From the NCBI RefSeq assembly GCF_007991275.1, contig NZ_BJYA01000024.1, forward strand, positions 1 through 61,735: a stretch of 61,735 nt of DNA, given 5' to 3'. The DNA comes from Alkalibacillus haloalkaliphilus. Its GTDB lineage: Bacteria; Bacillota; Bacilli; Bacillales; Alkalibacillaceae. Positions within the stretch are counted from its first letter, which is position 1. Each line of letters opens with the position of its first letter. The notes under the pieces are model-generated. The model worked only from the letters and a program-made list of their open reading frames with translations. It was not told the origin of the DNA and did no database searches. Made by a program: the position numbers and the translations under genes. This document shows, piece after piece, positions 60,300 to 61,735 of the stretch.

Positions 60300-60827
60300 A
60301 TGGGGGAAATGAAAATAACAACATACCAATCACCAATTGGAGCTTTAATCATTGGTAGTCGACTTGATTGTTTATATTTCATTGAACATATGAAAGACGA
60401 TAACAGTACGGATTGGCTCAATAGAAGAAAAAATACTTTTAACCAATACGAAATGGTGCAAGGCTGTTCCTTTAATGGAAGTGTGATCGAACAATTGGAA
60501 CGTTATTTTAATCAAGAGTCATTAAGTGAAGAAATACCAATGGAACTGGTTGGAACTGATTTTCAAAAGTCGGTGTGGAATGCTCTCATACAAGTTCCTT
60601 ACGGTCAAACAGTTAAATACCAAGAAATTGCTAAAGCAATTAATAACCCTAAAGCAGTAAGGGCTGTTGGGGGAGCGATTAATAAAAACCCAGTATCAAT
60701 TTTAATTCCTTGCCATCGCGTAATTGGTAGCAATGGAAGTCTTGTAGGGTATGAAGGTGGTCTTGAACGGAAGAAAGCCTTACTAACTCTTGAAACAAAT
60801 GATGAAAAATGGTTAAAAATAAACTAA
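60300..60827 (+). CDS. ogt: Methylated-DNA-[protein]-cysteine S-methyltransferase
   Basis: 175-aa suicide repair protein taking alkyl groups from O6-guanine. The acceptor Cys lies in the invariant PCHRVIG; upstream GTDFQKSVWNALIQVPYGQTVKYQEIA (read as two motifs) and RAVGGAINKNP form the HTH and Arg finger. GGGGGAG precedes ATG. AdaA at 13115 supplies the matching sensor, so both halves of the alkylation response are in this window though 47 kb apart. Confidence 0.94.
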   Translation: MGEMKITTYQSPIGALIIGSRLDCLYFIEHMKDDNSTDWLNRRKNTFNQYEMVQGCSFNGSVIEQLERYFNQESLSEEIPMELVGTDFQKSVWNALIQVPYGQTVKYQEIAKAINNPKAVRAVGGAINKNPVSILIPCHRVIGSNGSLVGYEGGLERKKALLTLETNDEKWLKIN

Positions 60828-60878
60828 TATTTTATGGTATAATACTTCCGTCAGTTAACAAATAAAGAGGTGGAAACA

Positions 60879-61352
60879 TTGGGGTTACACATTGTATTAT
60901 ACCGACCAGAAATTCCAGCTAATACAGGTAACATTGCACGTACCGCTTTGGCAACAAATGCCACGCTGCATTTAATTGGTCCTTTAGGTTTTTCAACAGA
61001 TGATAAAATGTTAAGACGTGCTGGCCTAGATTATTGGCACGACGTTAATATTAAATTTTACGATTCGTTAGATGAACTGTATGAAGTTTATCCTAAAGGG
61101 TCTTTTTATTATATTGAGAATTTCGGGACAAAACATTACACAGACTATGATTATAGTGATCAAGAGGAAGATATCTTTTTCGTTTTCGGAAGAGAAACTG
61201 ATGGAATTCCAGAAGAGTTGCTTAAAGGTAAAGAAGAACAATGCTTAAGAGTGCATATGACAGAACATGTCCGTTCTTTAAATTTATCAAATACAGCAGC
61301 AATTATCATTTATGAAGCATTAAGACAACAAGGATTTCCAAACGTGAAATAA
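60879..61352 (+). CDS. trmL: tRNA (cytidine/uridine-2'-O-)-methyltransferase TrmL
   Basis: 157-aa SPOUT (trefoil-knot) methyltransferase acting on the wobble position of tRNA-Leu. Motifs: ALATNATLHLIGPLGF, FVFGRETDGIPEELL and the knot RSLNLSNTAAIIIYEALRQ. TTG 60879 is preferred because AGAGGTGG lies 5-6 nt upstream; a GTG at 60870 overlaps that site. It is a stand-alone gene behind its own promoter-like TATGGTATAAT. Confidence 0.95.
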   Translation: MGLHIVLYRPEIPANTGNIARTALATNATLHLIGPLGFSTDDKMLRRAGLDYWHDVNIKFYDSLDELYEVYPKGSFYYIENFGTKHYTDYDYSDQEEDIFFVFGRETDGIPEELLKGKEEQCLRVHMTEHVRSLNLSNTAAIIIYEALRQQGFPNVK

Positions 61353-61382
61353 AAGGTTCTAAGTCAAATGTTGAGGTTGAGA

Positions 61383-61677
61383 CTGGGACAAAACTACGCG
61401 TATATACACAAAACTCGAACGAAATCATATTGTGAATTCGTTCGTTTTTTCTAATTATCGCTCCATCAAAAGGCTTCGCTTTTACCCGCAGGGCACAAGT
61501 GCAACAACTGCTCAAGCTTCCTACGGTCGCTTGTCGCAGTGTTTTCTAATACCTTTCGGCACAATCGATCAAAGCGTCGAAAGACAAAGGCTTCTCGCCA
61601 ATAACTTTTGTTAGCTTCAGACCGTCATAGTCATCAAATATGCTCTGAACACACGCAACTTTGTCCTAGCGGTATAA
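61383..61677. repeat. Candidate intergenic repeat element with inverted ends
   Basis: The left end CTGGGACAAAACTACGCG and the right end, read in reverse complement as CTAGGACAAAGTTGCGTG, match in 14 of 18 positions. The interior (61453-61560) is richer in GC than the surroundings and contains no gene with a ribosome site. Such segments recur as dispersed repeats in Bacillaceae intergenic regions, but copy number cannot be judged here. The final 58 nt of the window show no gene. Confidence 0.45.
61416..61451 (+). terminator. Terminator-like hairpin after trmL
   Basis: Stem CGAACGAA (61416-61423) / TTCGTTCG (61437-61444) followed by a run of T. Confidence 0.75.
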
Positions 61678-61735
61678 AACAAGGATAACAAATAAGGAGT
61701 TAGCTTGCTTTTTGTATTTCTGGTTAAAGCACAGA

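Overview
The window reads as chromosome of a low-GC, endospore-forming Bacillota, most likely a salt- or alkali-adapted member of the Bacillaceae. Supporting signs are strong AGGAGG ribosome sites, GTG/TTG starts, very acidic exported lipoproteins, two DUF3231 (CotF-like) proteins, CarD, AdaA/Ogt, QueG, TrmL, Maf and a Bacillus-type 11-nt-phased PHO box. No phage or clear insertion sequence is visible.

Layout. 1-874: nine tRNAs and a terminator. 916-5332: murQ with a sugar ABC importer that lacks its own ATPase. 5364-9127: cobalamin riboswitch and class Ia ribonucleotide reductase nrdAB. 9144-13100: small hypothetical genes, tRNA-Leu, a LysM protein with no ordinary start codon, and a DUF3231 protein. 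13115-14976: adaA with an amino-acid permease. 15167-25133: a LysR regulator divergent from an almost complete 4-hydroxyphenylacetate meta-cleavage operon (hpaBC, hpaE, hpaD, a DapA-family lyase, hpaG1, hpaG2, hpaF, a succinic-semialdehyde-type dehydrogenase). 25221-26141: TPP riboswitch and tenA. 26193-36090: GntR/SDR pair, secreted X-Pro peptidase-like hydrolase, DUF4317 gene followed in frame by a 42-nt tandem repeat, an orphan transporter, a HesB-like gene with an in-frame UGA, carD, a probable 6S RNA and maf. 36191-41383: hydrolases, a prolyl oligopeptidase and a CYP152 peroxygenase. 41472-46132: PHO box, pstSCAB and an orphan PhoP-type regulator. 46199-51801: small unknown genes, hydrolase, and an ABC-2 exporter operon ending in a lipoprotein. 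51978-52733: a peroxiredoxin with UGA at its catalytic position and, facing it, a 33-codon membrane-peptide frame also containing UGA. 53073-61735: second DUF3231 gene, DUF4349 lipoprotein, TVP38 protein, ABC-class ATPase, queG, ogt, trmL, and a terminal repeat-like segment.

The most notable signal is selenocysteine. Two recognisable protein families (HesB/IscA-like and AhpC-type peroxiredoxin) are each interrupted by one UGA exactly where the reactive cysteine is expected. Each UGA is followed by a stem-loop with the geometry of a bacterial SECIS (loop 17-25 nt downstream, G as second loop base). A third frame, a 33-residue membrane peptide with a perfect Shine-Dalgarno sequence, has the same arrangement and may be an undescribed small selenoprotein. 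No selA, selB, selC or selD lies in the window, so decoding depends on loci elsewhere. Other notable points are the mutually exclusive hairpins behind the B12 riboswitch, a murQ-linked ABC importer with a PerR-like palindrome over its -10 box, and the 14-codon repeat continuing DUF4317 in frame past its stop.
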